Source: Capnocytophaga felis (lineage in GTDB: Bacteria > Bacteroidota > Bacteroidia > Flavobacteriales > Flavobacteriaceae). Taken from it: 64,000 nt of DNA. Position 1 is the stretch's first letter; each line of letters opens with the position of its first letter. The position numbers were made by a program, and so were the translations under genes. The notes below the pieces were generated by a model. The model saw nothing but the letters and a program-made list of their open reading frames with translations. It was not told where the DNA came from and did not search any database. Below are positions 53,383 to 64,000 of the stretch, piece after piece. The stretch is taken from positions 1 to 64,000 of the forward strand of contig NZ_BLBC01000011.1 of the NCBI RefSeq assembly GCF_009684755.1, read 5' to 3'.

Positions 53383-56300
53383 TTATCTGTACAAAGTAAA
53401 GTTCCCGTGGAATTTACGTGAATCGATATTGCTATTCAAATCGATAATGTACCAATAATCACCACTTGGAAGTTCTCTCTTTTCATACGTTCCGTCCCAC
53501 GCTTCACCTTGGGAAAGGGTTTTGAGTTTTCTTCCGTATCTATCATAAATATAGATTCTGATATAAGGATAACTTTCAGCATATTTAGGCTTCCAAGTAT
53601 CGTTTATGCCATCTCCATCAGGAGTGAAGAAATTCGGAATAGTAATATCGAAATATTCTTCTTTTATGACTTTTGTACTTGAACAACCAGCCGAGTCATA
53701 TACAACCACATTAATCACTTTATATCGTTTTCCGTTGATGATTTCTTCCGGATCGGTAAATTTCAATTGGTAAACCCCGTTTTCTCCTTGATTTTGACCG
53801 TTAAACACATAAGTGTATGGCTGAACTCCATCTTTCCCTTTAACCTCAATTGTATTTATTGCCGTATTTGGAACTACTTGTACCTCACCTAATTGCAATG
53901 TTTTCTCAATGAGAATAGGTTCTGTTAATGCATATACACACTCTACCGGAAGTCTGGTTTCTACATCAACATCATTATAGTAGATTGTTAATGTTTGTGT
54001 ACCCGTTAAGTTCTCAAATACATTTTCATCAATATATCCAATGTTATCGGTGTGTCTGGAGAATGTTCTCTTAGCTCCCGTACCTAATTGATAGCTTAAC
54101 TTGTCGAAATTCATATTACTTCTGAACTTCACTTCAATCCAAGTTTTGAACACGTTCGATTCACAAGTTCCTTCTTGAGTTGCCTTTGATGTAAGGTCAG
54201 GTACTTCCTTCACTTCAAATTTATATGTTGGCGATAAAGTACATCCTCTGGCATCTGTGATTCTTATTTCGTATTCACCAACTCCTAACATTGCCGGCAC
54301 TCGGAAATTAGGGTCTGCCGCTGTAACATTCTGTGTATGTATGCTCACAACAGCATCAGTTCTCAGAAGTTCTGCTACATAAGGAGCTGTTCCTCCTTGT
54401 ATTTCCACATTAATCCAAGCTGTTTTCTCAGCATAACAAACCGTTAATTCTGCTCCTGTTCTTGTTACAGACATCGGAGTTGCATCGACAATGGTTAATG
54501 TTCCTACCGTGAAGTCACAATCCCAAGCATCTGTTACAATTACCGTATATGTATCCGGAGGAAGATTTGTAAACACCGTTGATGATTGTGTAATTGATGT
54601 GTTCGTACCTTGCAGAACATAATTATAAGTTCCTGCACCTGAACCTCCTGACACGTCACTTATTGTAATAACCGCATCGTTTGCTCCCGGACAAGTTATT
54701 TCTTGTGTAATGGTAGCCGTAGCCGTAACAGGAGTAGGATGCGTAAGCGTTACCGTCGTTATATTCGGTTGCACACAGCCCGAATCATCTGTAACTGAAA
54801 CATTGTATGCCAATGAACCTGAAACCGGATCGGATTTTAATCCTATAAATAGGAACTGTCCGCTATTATTTGTAATATCTCCTCCTGTTTTGGTTTGATT
54901 TACCGTACCATCGGCAGAGGTTAAAACTACCTGATACGGAGCTTTTCCACCATTGACCGTAACCATAACTTCTCCTTTGTTATTCAAGCAAGTAACTCCG
55001 AAAGTTTCATTTGCCATAGCAGAAATAGGATGTTCATTTTGTGTAATTTCAAATGAAGTCACCGCTCTACAACCATTTCTGATAGAAACTGCCTCTACTT
55101 GATACTTACCTGCCAACAATCCTGTAACAGTTTCTGTTGTTCTGTTATTTACCGTTCCGTTTTTAGTTGAGCCTGCAGATGGAGCAATCGGGCTTATCAC
55201 GTACGTAAATCCGTCAGTTGCTTGGTCGCCATCTGTAAGTCTCGTATCAGTAAATGTCAATGTAATTTCTCCATCCGAACCATTGTGACACTTCACGTTT
55301 ACCGAATTTGTTGCAGTAAGTATAAAGGTTTCCGGAGAATGAACATCGTATGATGTTTTTACTTCACAATCCGTATCCCTATTAACCGCCACAATAGTAT
55401 AATTTCCTACCGGCAAACTAAATGTTTCTCTCAATGAATTTGACGTTTTTGTTGTATGTACTGCTTCACTACCGTTTTGATTACGTTTTATTACGGTATA
55501 AACAATCGACTCGTTATTGTAAGGTGTTCCTGTAACCAACTCTACTGTAATATCTTGCAGATTTGTGTTACAATCTATTGTTTTATTTGTTGTTACTGTT
55601 ACCTTGTTTAGTATCAATGCAGGAGCAACATTTTCATTAGAAGAAACTACTGAACATCCGTTTGCATCATACACTTTTACATTGTATGCCTTTTGAGCAG
55701 TTAGATGTTGTGGCAACTGATACGTGTAAATCGTTTTGCCCGTTGTTACTATCTGCGTACTTAAAGCTGCTGCCACACCCACTTCATAAAATTCTATACG
55801 AGTATAAGTTTGTGTTCCACCACTCACTTTACCCAAATCAAAACTTAAAATAGGTAATGTTGGTAAATTTGTGTTAGCCACACATTGATACTTATCAAAT
55901 TTCAGAGCGTCTGGTGCAATAGCCAATTCGCTTGGTGATGTAATTGTAGCCGTTGTTGTCGCAACACAATTTTTGACAGATGTAGCCTCTATCGTGTAAA
56001 CAATTCCCGCATCGCTACTCGGCAGATTATCGAATACAGCATAATCGTTTCCTGAAGTTGCAGGAATGATGTTTACAGTTGTTCCATTTGATGCTATTAT
56101 TTTGAATGTAAACGGAGCCTCAGTATTTGGTTTAGCTTGAACACGTAGTGAACCTGTTCCACCAAAACAACTTGGGTTAGTAACACTTACTACTTCTATT
56201 TGAGGCTGTACCGGAGCATCAACTTCAATTTCTTTTGTTATATAACATTTTTTGTTCGTTGTATCATACAGACGTACTCTGTACTTGCCTGCTCCATTAG

Positions 56301-59300
56301 CTGTTGTTATGGTATGCGTTCCTGCCGCAACCGCCGCAGATGGAACTATTGGTACTACGTACTCATTTCCTTGCTCATCTATATCGTATATTTTATCTAA
56401 CTTGTATTCATAGCCACCAGAACCTCCTTTTATATCAGAAAGAACTATTTTTACCTCATTTGTTCCACAAGTCATTGGCAATGAACTTATCTTGTAACTC
56501 ATTGGCAGCGGCACATCTACTGTTCCAGTTACTTTGCAATCATTTCCATCTTTCAGTTCAATTGTGTAAGTGTTTCCTGCTGCTAAACGTATTGGCAAAG
56601 CAAACGAAATAATTCCTTGAGCTATAGAAATATCAGTCCAAGTAGATACAACTGTTGTTCCCATAAGTACACGATAACTATGTTGCCCCGTTCCTACTTT
56701 TGAAAGATTCAATCGTACTGCAAAGCTGGTGTTATCAGCACAAGGGTCTTCAATTTCAATTGAATTTATGGCAGGCTGACTATCCATACCAACTGTAATC
56801 GGCGAGGTAGCTTTGATACATCCTGAAGCATCTCTCACCAATACAATCCACTGTCCTGCAGCAACTTTCTTAGATGAGGTATCAGTTGAAGTATCTAATA
56901 AAGTTTCTAAAGCAGAAGAACCGATAATTGGAGTCGGAGTTGCTAAATTATGATAGTAATACTTATACGGAGCCACACCATCACGTACATCTACTGAAAT
57001 TTTTCCGTTACCTCCTTTACAATTGTCATTGCTTGCTGTTGGATTCTCGACAATTAATTCTGTCAACGACTTATTGATAACAAACGGTTTTGAGGCTTTT
57101 TTACAACCTGTTTCTTTCTCCGTAAACACGACATAATACTTATTAGCTGGCAAGCCCGTAATTTCTATATTCATAGGTGTTGCCACAGGCACAGAGCCTT
57201 TGAACGTAGTAGGTTTGTTATCTGAATATGTATATACCTCATAATCAATAATTGTAGTTGAATTATCCCAATCTGTCAGCGTAAAGTTTACTTTTCCATC
57301 ATTAGCGTCGTGACAAGTAGTTGATTTAGGAGTAGGTTCAGAAATTTTTAATTTCGACTGAGCTGGAGGAACTTCGCCAGCTTCTTCTATGATATAACAT
57401 TTTGTTGTATTATCATATACTATAAACTTATATGTCGCTCCCGGAATCAAATCACGCAATGTAGCAGTTACTCCTTCTACTTGAACTCCTAAATGGTTTG
57501 TTAAGTTTCCTTTAGTTCCTTTATACCAAATTGTTCCACCTACGTTCCAAGTATCTCCAGTAGCAGGAGGCGTTCCCGTAGGAGGCATCAATCCAAGTGT
57601 GTACACTGCAAACCAGTGAGAACCAGCCGCGATAGACTCTCCTCCTGCATTATATGCAGATACTGTAATCGAAGCCGTTGCACAACCCGCAGTAATTCCT
57701 GTTACAGAAGCAATAAGCCTATCAGATGTCGCTGCTATGTTAAATTCGCCTTTGGTTTTACATCCGTTAGCGTCTGTAATTACATAGGTATAATCGTGCG
57801 GAATTAATCCTTCTTTTCTTACAATTTTTCCAATTGATATGTTGGATTCCGTGTGTATAGCGTTTGCGTGAACTACATCTTTGTATCTTATCTCAATACT
57901 AAACGGAGCTGTTCCGCCATTATCAAACTGTATCGCCACGGAACCTAAATCCATTCCCTGTCCGGCATTACAATGTACTTCTTTTGGTGTAACAGTTACA
58001 TTCAATGCAGGATTCTCTGTAATAGTTACAGAAATCGGCTCAGAGAAACATCCTCCTGCATCCTTAATAGTAAGAGTGTAAGTACCTGCTTTTAACCCTG
58101 TAATATTTCCTACGGAATGTGTAGTTGTAGCTGTCCCGTCAAACAATAGCAATTCATAAGGGCTTTGTCCTCCTTCAATATTATCTGCTGAAATATTTAT
58201 TTTTCCTGATGCAACACCTCCACAAGTTATGTTTGTAGAAGTTACCTCTCCTTTGAATTTCGGTTTTATTATTTTAACATCTCGTTTCAAGCTGGTTGCC
58301 AAACAGTACTCACCTGCTTCATATTCGTATCTTACTCTAAAATAATAAGTTCCTTCTTCAGTAGTTGAAAAAACTGCAGAACCGGCTGTTGTTGTGATGG
58401 TAATTCCAGGTGCATTTCCGCTGTTGAACGTGGTTCCGTCGTTGCTCCACAAGAATTCTTTCACTTTATTTGGATCGCCACCCGTAGCTTTCAAATTATA
58501 AACAGATTTACTTGCTTGATGACAAGTTAAGTGCTCAGTTGGTCCTTCCACATTCAATCGTAATGGTTCATAAACCTCTGCAGAAATCTGTTGCCTACAA
58601 TTCAAGTCATCTACCACCGTAAAGGTGTGAACTCCTACCGGCAGATTTTCAAACACAAAGTAAGCTCCATTAGTAAACGGACTTGGATAGAAATCTCTGC
58701 CATTTTGGCTAAATCTATAATTTCCGTTACCGTTTGTTACAGTTACTTGAATCCTTCCTGTATCTCCTCCAATAGAACAAGCCTCAAGGTTTTCAGTTTC
58801 CAATGTTAAAGGCAATTTATCTGCCACTTCCAATGTTGAAGTAGCGATACATCCGTTAGCATCAGTTACTTCTACTTCATACGTTCCCGCTGATATTGTG
58901 CTAAATATTGCCTCATTATTTACCGCCGGCTGAGTAGTTGCTCCTATTTTAAAACTTTGATAAGGTTTTGTACCTCCGGTTGCTGTTACTTTCACTTCGG
59001 CATTAGCATTATCACAACTTACCCTTCTGAGCAATGTTGTTGTAATTGAAATCGTTTCAGGAGCATTAATAATATAGTTAACTTCTGCAACACAACTATG
59101 GTCGGTATCTTTTCTGACATAAACCACACCATTGGTTGTCGCAGGCAAATCATTAATAACAGCTGAATCTTCTGAAGTAGAAACTGGCGTAACAGTCAAA
59201 GCCGTCCAATTTACATTATCACTTGAATATGAAAGATTTGCTCCATTTCGGTTTTCTATTCTCAAGTTGAGTTTTCCTAAATTACCGCATTTTGCATCTT

Positions 59301-62300
59301 CAGGGGTTCCCGTAATTTTGAAAGCTTTGTTTTCCTCAACCGAAACTGATTGACTTTCAAGTCTTACATCACAAAGTTTGGTGTCTTGCCAAATTACGAT
59401 ATCATCAACTGCCAAATCACTTCCAGCCTGAGCCGATGTGCTTTCTTTACTGCGAATTTCAAAAATCAACTGGCTTGATGTGATAGATGCCGCATTGAAG
59501 GTTACTGATTTTGACTCCCAAGTTCCCGTTGCCAGAATTTGTCCCAAACCGATTCTTTGGATTTCAGTTCCTCCCATTGCATTTAAGATTACCAAATCAA
59601 TATTTGGATTTTTTCCTCCTGAATAAGTAGGAGACAATAAATTATGTAATTTCAAACTTACTTTAAGGTCAGTACCTTGAACTACATCTTTTATCTCTTT
59701 TCTGTAGATAATTCCTAAATTTCCTTGATTAGAATTCGCATTTACAGCCAAATAACGACCATTTGCCACTGCAGAGGCATCTGTTGGCGTAGGGCTTATC
59801 CACTCGGTTCTTCCTTGTACTTGTTTTGTGATTACGTACTGATTGCTCTCAAGAACTTCATTTGGCTTGCAAGTCATATAAGTTACCGAATTATCGCAAG
59901 TATCATCTCCCTGACCAAAGTCTTCCTTAAACAGATAATTAGGCATGGTCGCTAACGAACTTCCTGGTCTGTAATGAACAAAAACTGAGTAATTTCCGAT
60001 AGGAAGAGTGAAAACATTTGTTTTCTTTCTTTCACTAATTGTATTTCCTACTACTTCATACTCATAATCACCTGCCGGGGTTGCTGTTATGGTAAACGTT
60101 CCTTGTCCACTACAGTTATATTCTACATTGCTTACAGAAACTGTTGGTGGCACTAAAGGAGCAATATTGACATCTATTTCAAGCGGACAACCATTACTAT
60201 CTTTCACATACACTTTGCCAGAACCACTCAAATACAACACATTCGATGTTCCATAATCAACTCCATTAGAACTATATACATATCCTGTTCCAGAACCTCC
60301 ACTTACGTTATTAACGTGTACTTTGTATTTTCTTGGAGTATTCATATCACAAGATTCATCCTCAACAACTCCTGCAAATGCTTTTAACGTATTCTCATTT
60401 TCATATATTTGAATTGGATTGATGTACTGACATATCTTTATTCCGCTTTTCTTGATACTTATTTCCAACTCATATTTTCCTGCCGTTAGTCCGTCATAGA
60501 AGCCGGTTGCATTTGGCGTGTAAGTTTCTACTCGATTTCCCGCTGCATCCAACTTATGAAGTTCCGTAATAATGTTTTGTAATCTTGAATTAAAATTAAC
60601 AGAAATTTGTCCTGAATTAGGAGCGAAACCACAAACAATATCCTTAGTATTAATTGTATAGCCATCTATTCCTTCCGGATAAATATCTATTTTTGGCGTT
60701 TCAGCATAAGCTCCATTAGCGTCTTTAGTTACAAAAATATACTCTCCTGGTTGCGTGATGTTTATCTCTTTCTCAATAAAACTTTGTCCATCAGGGATTG
60801 TAGCTATATTGAATTCTGAAGCAGGAATAGAGGCATAATCTGCATATTTCTGTACTCCATTGATTTTCCATATAGCAAATTCATACGGAGATCTTCCTCC
60901 TTGAACTTCAAAAAGAACATTTAATTTGTTACAATCCGTCCACGCCTTTGGAGTTGCCGTAGCGGTCAGTTCGGTTTGTTTTTCTATTTTCGCCGTAAGA
61001 ATTGTTGAACAATTCGCTAAATTCGGAGAGGTAACCTCAACTGTATAAGTACCTGGTTCTGAAATTCCTGTAATTCTGTAATCGTGCGAACCTGTGGCTT
61101 TGTTAATTCCGTTGACTATCTGCCCGGCAGCATCTCTCAAAGTATATTGATAAGTGATGCCTTCTGTTACCATTCTGACAGTGAAATTACCTGGTTGATA
61201 ATTTGTTATATGCCCCACCGGCTGAACGATTTCCCCCGCCAAAGTATTGATATATACATCAAAATAATAGTAAGCCTCACAACCATTGCTCGAAGTTACT
61301 TTCAATCGGTATTTTCCTTGTGTATTGGCAGTGAATGTATTACCTACTCCGTTTGCATCAATACGCCAATCACCTCCGTAATCAGGACATTTACTATTGG
61401 TACTTGTTCCGTTATAGCGTTGCCATTCTAATTTTGTGTCGATGAAATTTACTTTGATGGTTCTTGACGGTTCGTTACACAATATGAAGTGGCTTGTCCA
61501 TCTTCCGTCTGCTCCACAAATTGCACCTCCATTGGCTTGAGCTTTGATTAAATCCGCATCAGATGCATCGTGTTCTCTGAATTTGATTATTTCCTTGCTA
61601 ACCAACGTAGTACCATCACAGTTTTTAATTTTTTCAACGGTATAAACCCCAGGACTTGTTGCCAAATGTTTGTGAAATGTTGATGTTGGTATTAACGCTC
61701 CATCAAGATACCATTTGTACGAATCAAATCCTTCTGTAGCAGTTAATTCCAAAGAAGAACCGGCACAGAAAAGCTCTGAACGCTCGTTGTTCTCTGTGGA
61801 AATAATTATCGTGCTTGTAGCTGTTTTTATTTGTTTGGGAATCAAACAGTCTTTATTACCTCCCTCATATTCAAACACATAATTAGTGGATAGGAAATTC
61901 ATACAGGGTTTTCCTATTTCTGAATAGTCACCATTGACAGTCAGTGGAATATAAATTTTACGTTCCTCGCTGTTTCCTCTCAAAGTTTCTTTAGGTAACA
62001 CAAAAGTATATGTCCTATCTTGTTTAGTGTACGTAGGTACATAGTTACCCACCGAAGCTTCTGTCAAAACAGGCTCGCCTATCATCACATAAGGATTATC
62101 TGAAAATTTAATTGTCAGTGTAGAGGTTGTAATATTCTCTTGACCAATATTTTTATATTCTATCCTATATTGAAACTGTTGATTTAAAGCTAAATCTCGA
62201 GTAAGAACATTACCTGTTCCATCAATATATGAAGCATCCACGTTCAAATTCAATGCGTTAGATTTCACTATAACATTAAATGTACAAGTACTTGTATTAC

Positions 62301-64000
62301 CCGAAGCATCTGTGAAAACATAAGTTACTGTGTGCGTTCCAATATCGAAACGGTCACCGCTTTTATGTGTTTGCGTATGTGTCCAAGTACAATTATCTGT
62401 GGCTGTGATTGTTTCCCAATTAACAATAGCAGAGCAAGTCCCCTCAGCAGCATTGACTACAATGGGAGTTGCAGGACAACCAATAATTTCCGGTGCTGTC
62501 TTGTCTGGTTCTATGGTAATTGTGTTTTCTAAAACTCCTTCTAATTTGGTTCCCGGACATATCCCTTCCAACGATTTGATTTTATATTTAGCTCGGAATG
62601 TGGTTGTTGACGAAATAGTTTGTTTAACCGTTTTTCCTGTACCTATACTTGGAAGAATTTCGTTACCATCAGCATTTACCATAAACCACTCAATATCAAA
62701 CAACTGTTCAGAACCTCCAAAAATAAGCGTAACTTCTCCTCCCAAACACGGATCAAAATCTCCTAAAGTATATCTCATTCTTGGATTTGCATAATTACTT
62801 GCTTTTACGGTTACGTTGTTGTACCATTTCCCACAAGTATGCTCTGTTTCAACAACATAGTCCCCATCTGAAACATTAGAAAAGACGTGTGATGTTGCCC
62901 CAGAACCTTTCTCGTAAGTTTTCGAAATCACTTTACCCGTAGCATCTTTCAGCCTGAAAGTAAGTGGATATCGAATATCTTCAGGATTTTTTATTCCTAT
63001 GGCTACCAATCCATTACCATTGGTTCTATCGCAATATGTTGCTGAAACATCGGTTTGTAACGGATTGGTTTCTCTGATTTTAAACTCGTGATAATTAGTA
63101 ATAAAACGTGCCATTCCTCGTTGCCAAGGCTGAGCATTACCTCTAATAACATTTATAAAATCTGGCATTTTGGTAAAACCATCCACTCCATATTGATCAA
63201 GAGAACCTCCTGCATTATCTTTATCTATTACATAATAGCCCTGAGCACCCCACTTTAATATTTCAGCTTTCGCATAAATCATATTGGTTACAAACAATCG
63301 ATATTCACCCGGTGGCAAATTATTGAATGTTCCTGTTCTTGATCTGAAACCTGGCTGTCCTCCTACCGAGCTCCAAGTACCATTAGAATTTTTTCTTTGT
63401 ATTCCAACAGACAAATAAGGCATTGCTCCTTTATGAATCATTGCCAGATCAAAAGAAACATTACCAAATCTGCATTCTTGGTCTACTTCAATAAAGTCTC
63501 CATCATATTTCACAGGATATCTGAAATTTATAAGTCTTGTTCTGCTATCACCACAAGCATCGCTAAATGTAACATTATATTCGCCAGCTGGAAAATCTCC
63601 TATAATAACGTAATTTTTAGGATTTATTGCAGGATTTGTAGGATCATTAATTACCTCTTCTATTGGGAAATTAATAGTTCGCTCGTATGTTCCCGTTCCA
63701 TCCAAAGGCAAAGAAGTACTAAACGTTTTTGAAGTACTACCATCTGCAGGCATAATTGTCATTTTGGCAGGAAAAACAAACTTATTACTTGAAAGATAAA
63801 GACGAAGTGAAACTGTATTCTCATACACACCTCGATTCATTTCAAATCCATCAAAAATATAATCCAAGTAATGCTTATTTGGATCTTTTACAACATAAGT
63901 CATCCTTGAAATTTCGTGACAAGAATTAGGTGGGGTTCCAACAGAAGAATTATTCTTATATGTTACTTTGTACCAACCATTTCCAGAGTTTATTTCTATA
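53383..64000 (-). CDS. Giant SprB-like surface protein with T9SS type B sorting domain (5' end outside window)
   Basis: This is a partial gene: the frame is open to the last base, and the codons between 63904 and 64000 read as ordinary protein, so the Met at 63903 is internal. At least 3,538 residues are present. By alignment with the paralogue at 3886-11292, about 500 N-terminal residues are missing. Order (numbered from the Met at 63903): shared N-terminal beta region; HYR domain at about 460-550 (GNTSTCTFNVIV); DUF11-like segment; many SprB-type repeats; a jelly-roll-like module at about 1320-1512 (starting FKEDFGQG, ending AVDDIVIWQD); more repeats ending TSPGANDAVI-like; and a CTD with FFTPDGDGINDTWKPK and terminal GNFTLYR. 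A secreted adhesin role is inferred. No PorP/SprF-like gene is adjacent. Confidence 0.88.
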   Translation of the reverse strand, partial: IEINSGNGWYKVTYKNNSSVGTPPNSCHEISRMTYVVKDPNKHYLDYIFDGFEMNRGVYENTVSLRLYLSSNKFVFPAKMTIMPADGSTSKTFSTSLPLDGTGTYERTINFPIEEVINDPTNPAINPKNYVIIGDFPAGEYNVTFSDACGDSRTRLINFRYPVKYDGDFIEVDQECRFGNVSFDLAMIHKGAMPYLSVGIQRKNSNGTWSSVGGQPGFRSRTGTFNNLPPGEYRLFVTNMIYAKAEILKWGAQGYYVIDKDNAGGSLDQYGVDGFTKMPDFINVIRGNAQPWQRGMARFITNYHEFKIRETNPLQTDVSATYCDRTNGNGLVAIGIKNPEDIRYPLTFRLKDATGKVISKTYEKGSGATSHVFSNVSDGDYVVETEHTCGKWYNNVTVKASNYANPRMRYTLGDFDPCLGGEVTLIFGGSEQLFDIEWFMVNADGNEILPSIGTGKTVKQTISSTTTFRAKYKIKSLEGICPGTKLEGVLENTITIEPDKTAPEIIGCPATPIVVNAAEGTCSAIVNWETITATDNCTWTHTQTHKSGDRFDIGTHTVTYVFTDASGNTSTCTFNVIVKSNALNLNVDASYIDGTGNVLTRDLALNQQFQYRIEYKNIGQENITTSTLTIKFSDNPYVMIGEPVLTEASVGNYVPTYTKQDRTYTFVLPKETLRGNSEERKIYIPLTVNGDYSEIGKPCMNFLSTNYVFEYEGGNKDCLIPKQIKTATSTIIISTENNERSELFCAGSSLELTATEGFDSYKWYLDGALIPTSTFHKHLATSPGVYTVEKIKNCDGTTLVSKEIIKFREHDASDADLIKAQANGGAICGADGRWTSHFILCNEPSRTIKVNFIDTKLEWQRYNGTSTNSKCPDYGGDWRIDANGVGNTFTANTQGKYRLKVTSSNGCEAYYYFDVYINTLAGEIVQPVGHITNYQPGNFTVRMVTEGITYQYTLRDAAGQIVNGINKATGSHDYRITGISEPGTYTVEVTSPNLANCSTILTAKIEKQTELTATATPKAWTDCNKLNVLFEVQGGRSPYEFAIWKINGVQKYADYASIPASEFNIATIPDGQSFIEKEINITQPGEYIFVTKDANGAYAETPKIDIYPEGIDGYTINTKDIVCGFAPNSGQISVNFNSRLQNIITELHKLDAAGNRVETYTPNATGFYDGLTAGKYELEISIKKSGIKICQYINPIQIYENENTLKAFAGVVEDESCDMNTPRKYKVHVNNVSGGSGTGYVYSSNGVDYGTSNVLYLSGSGKVYVKDSNGCPLEIDVNIAPLVPPTVSVSNVEYNCSGQGTFTITATPAGDYEYEVVGNTISERKKTNVFTLPIGNYSVFVHYRPGSSLATMPNYLFKEDFGQGDDTCDNSVTYMTCKPNEVLESNQYVITKQVQGRTEWISPTPTDASAVANGRYLAVNANSNQGNLGIIYRKEIKDVVQGTDLKVSLKLHNLLSPTYSGGKNPNIDLVILNAMGGTEIQRIGLGQILATGTWESKSVTFNAASITSSQLIFEIRSKESTSAQAGSDLAVDDIVIWQDTKLCDVRLESQSVSVEENKAFKITGTPEDAKCGNLGKLNLRIENRNGANLSYSSDNVNWTALTVTPVSTSEDSAVINDLPATTNGVVYVRKDTDHSCVAEVNYIINAPETISITTTLLRRVSCDNANAEVKVTATGGTKPYQSFKIGATTQPAVNNEAIFSTISAGTYEVEVTDANGCIATSTLEVADKLPLTLETENLEACSIGGDTGRIQVTVTNGNGNYRFSQNGRDFYPSPFTNGAYFVFENLPVGVHTFTVVDDLNCRQQISAEVYEPLRLNVEGPTEHLTCHQASKSVYNLKATGGDPNKVKEFLWSNDGTTFNSGNAPGITITTTAGSAVFSTTEEGTYYFRVRYEYEAGEYCLATSLKRDVKIIKPKFKGEVTSTNITCGGVASGKINISADNIEGGQSPYELLLFDGTATTTHSVGNITGLKAGTYTLTIKDAGGCFSEPISVTITENPALNVTVTPKEVHCNAGQGMDLGSVAIQFDNGGTAPFSIEIRYKDVVHANAIHTESNISIGKIVRKEGLIPHDYTYVITDANGCKTKGEFNIAATSDRLIASVTGITAGCATASITVSAYNAGGESIAAGSHWFAVYTLGLMPPTGTPPATGDTWNVGGTIWYKGTKGNLTNHLGVQVEGVTATLRDLIPGATYKFIVYDNTTKCYIIEEAGEVPPAQSKLKISEPTPKSTTCHDANDGKVNFTLTDWDNSTTIIDYEVYTYSDNKPTTFKGSVPVATPMNIEITGLPANKYYVVFTEKETGCKKASKPFVINKSLTELIVENPTASNDNCKGGNGKISVDVRDGVAPYKYYYHNLATPTPIIGSSALETLLDTSTDTSSKKVAAGQWIVLVRDASGCIKATSPITVGMDSQPAINSIEIEDPCADNTSFAVRLNLSKVGTGQHSYRVLMGTTVVSTWTDISIAQGIISFALPIRLAAGNTYTIELKDGNDCKVTGTVDVPLPMSYKISSLPMTCGTNEVKIVLSDIKGGSGGYEYKLDKIYDIDEQGNEYVVPIVPSAAVAAGTHTITTANGAGKYRVRLYDTTNKKCYITKEIEVDAPVQPQIEVVSVTNPSCFGGTGSLRVQAKPNTEAPFTFKIIASNGTTVNIIPATSGNDYAVFDNLPSSDAGIVYTIEATSVKNCVATTTATITSPSELAIAPDALKFDKYQCVANTNLPTLPILSFDLGKVSGGTQTYTRIEFYEVGVAAALSTQIVTTGKTIYTYQLPQHLTAQKAYNVKVYDANGCSVVSSNENVAPALILNKVTVTTNKTIDCNTNLQDITVELVTGTPYNNESIVYTVIKRNQNGSEAVHTTKTSNSLRETFSLPVGNYTIVAVNRDTDCEVKTSYDVHSPETFILTATNSVNVKCHNGSDGEITLTFTDTRLTDGDQATDGFTYVISPIAPSAGSTKNGTVNNRTTETVTGLLAGKYQVEAVSIRNGCRAVTSFEITQNEHPISAMANETFGVTCLNNKGEVMVTVNGGKAPYQVVLTSADGTVNQTKTGGDITNNSGQFLFIGLKSDPVSGSLAYNVSVTDDSGCVQPNITTVTLTHPTPVTATATITQEITCPGANDAVITISDVSGGSGAGTYNYVLQGTNTSITQSSTVFTNLPPDTYTVIVTDAWDCDFTVGTLTIVDATPMSVTRTGAELTVCYAEKTAWINVEIQGGTAPYVAELLRTDAVVSIHTQNVTAADPNFRVPAMLGVGEYEIRITDARGCTLSPTYKFEVKEVPDLTSKATQEGTCESNVFKTWIEVKFRSNMNFDKLSYQLGTGAKRTFSRHTDNIGYIDENVFENLTGTQTLTIYYNDVDVETRLPVECVYALTEPILIEKTLQLGEVQVVPNTAINTIEVKGKDGVQPYTYVFNGQNQGENGVYQLKFTDPEEIINGKRYKVINVVVYDSAGCSSTKVIKEEYFDITIPNFFTPDGDGINDTWKPKYAESYPYIRIYIYDRYGRKLKTLSQGEAWDGTYEKRELPSGDYWYIIDLNSNIDSRKFHGNFTLYR

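Noticed and set aside
63901-63903. ATG at 63903 as the start of the second giant protein
   Set aside because: The frame remains open to the window end, no signal peptide follows the ATG, and the paralogue has about 500 more residues before the equivalent point.

Overview
The window is a 64 kb chromosomal segment of a low-GC member of the Bacteroidetes, family Flavobacteriaceae. The best guess is Capnocytophaga, but no marker here settles the genus. Evidence: five secreted proteins end in type IX secretion (T9SS) type B sorting domains; there is a SusC/SusD outer-membrane pair; promoters follow the Bacteroidetes TTTG-N19-TAnnTTTG pattern; no clear Shine-Dalgarno sequences are visible; many lipoproteins and signal peptides are present. 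No tRNA, rRNA, CRISPR array, integrase or insertion sequence was seen.

Layout. 1-2.1 kb: three small plus-strand genes (AraC regulator, class III Fic enzyme, VOC protein). 2.3-3.8 kb: N-acetylneuraminate lyase and a zinc-ribbon Nudix hydrolase. 3.9-11.3 kb: a 2,468-residue SprB-like surface protein. 11.5-20.9 kb: housekeeping and envelope genes (SurE, an Ig-like lipoprotein, a methyltransferase, a polysaccharide deacetylase, a barstar-like protein, two glycosyltransferases, an amidase, an MCE-domain protein). A 273-bp tandem array of 21-bp units sits between the barstar-like gene and the GT2 gene. 21.0-25.8 kb: a membrane/soluble iron-sulfur reductase pair and an M1 aminopeptidase. 25.9-34.6 kb: three tandem paralogous secreted metzincin proteases, each with a repeat-rich linker and a diverged type B sorting domain. 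34.8-40.5 kb: a DUF4300-like lipoprotein and a SusCD pair with no glycosidase beside it. 40.7-53.3 kb: two exported proteins of uncertain role, a small membrane protein, a TRIC-type channel, ribonucleotide reductase beta, a DMT transporter, an OmpR-type response regulator with its histidine kinase, CoaE with a YbbR protein, and a prolyl-oligopeptidase-family lipoprotein. 53.4 kb to the right edge: a second giant SprB-like protein of more than 3,500 residues whose start lies outside the window.

Taken together, the accessory content is about the cell surface: two giant T9SS adhesin-like proteins, three T9SS proteases, a nutrient importer, envelope glycan enzymes and sialic acid breakdown. This fits a host-associated or mucosal lifestyle (inference). 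The least explained structures are the 21/42-bp alternating array at 16178-16450 and the protease triplet with its independently expanded linkers.
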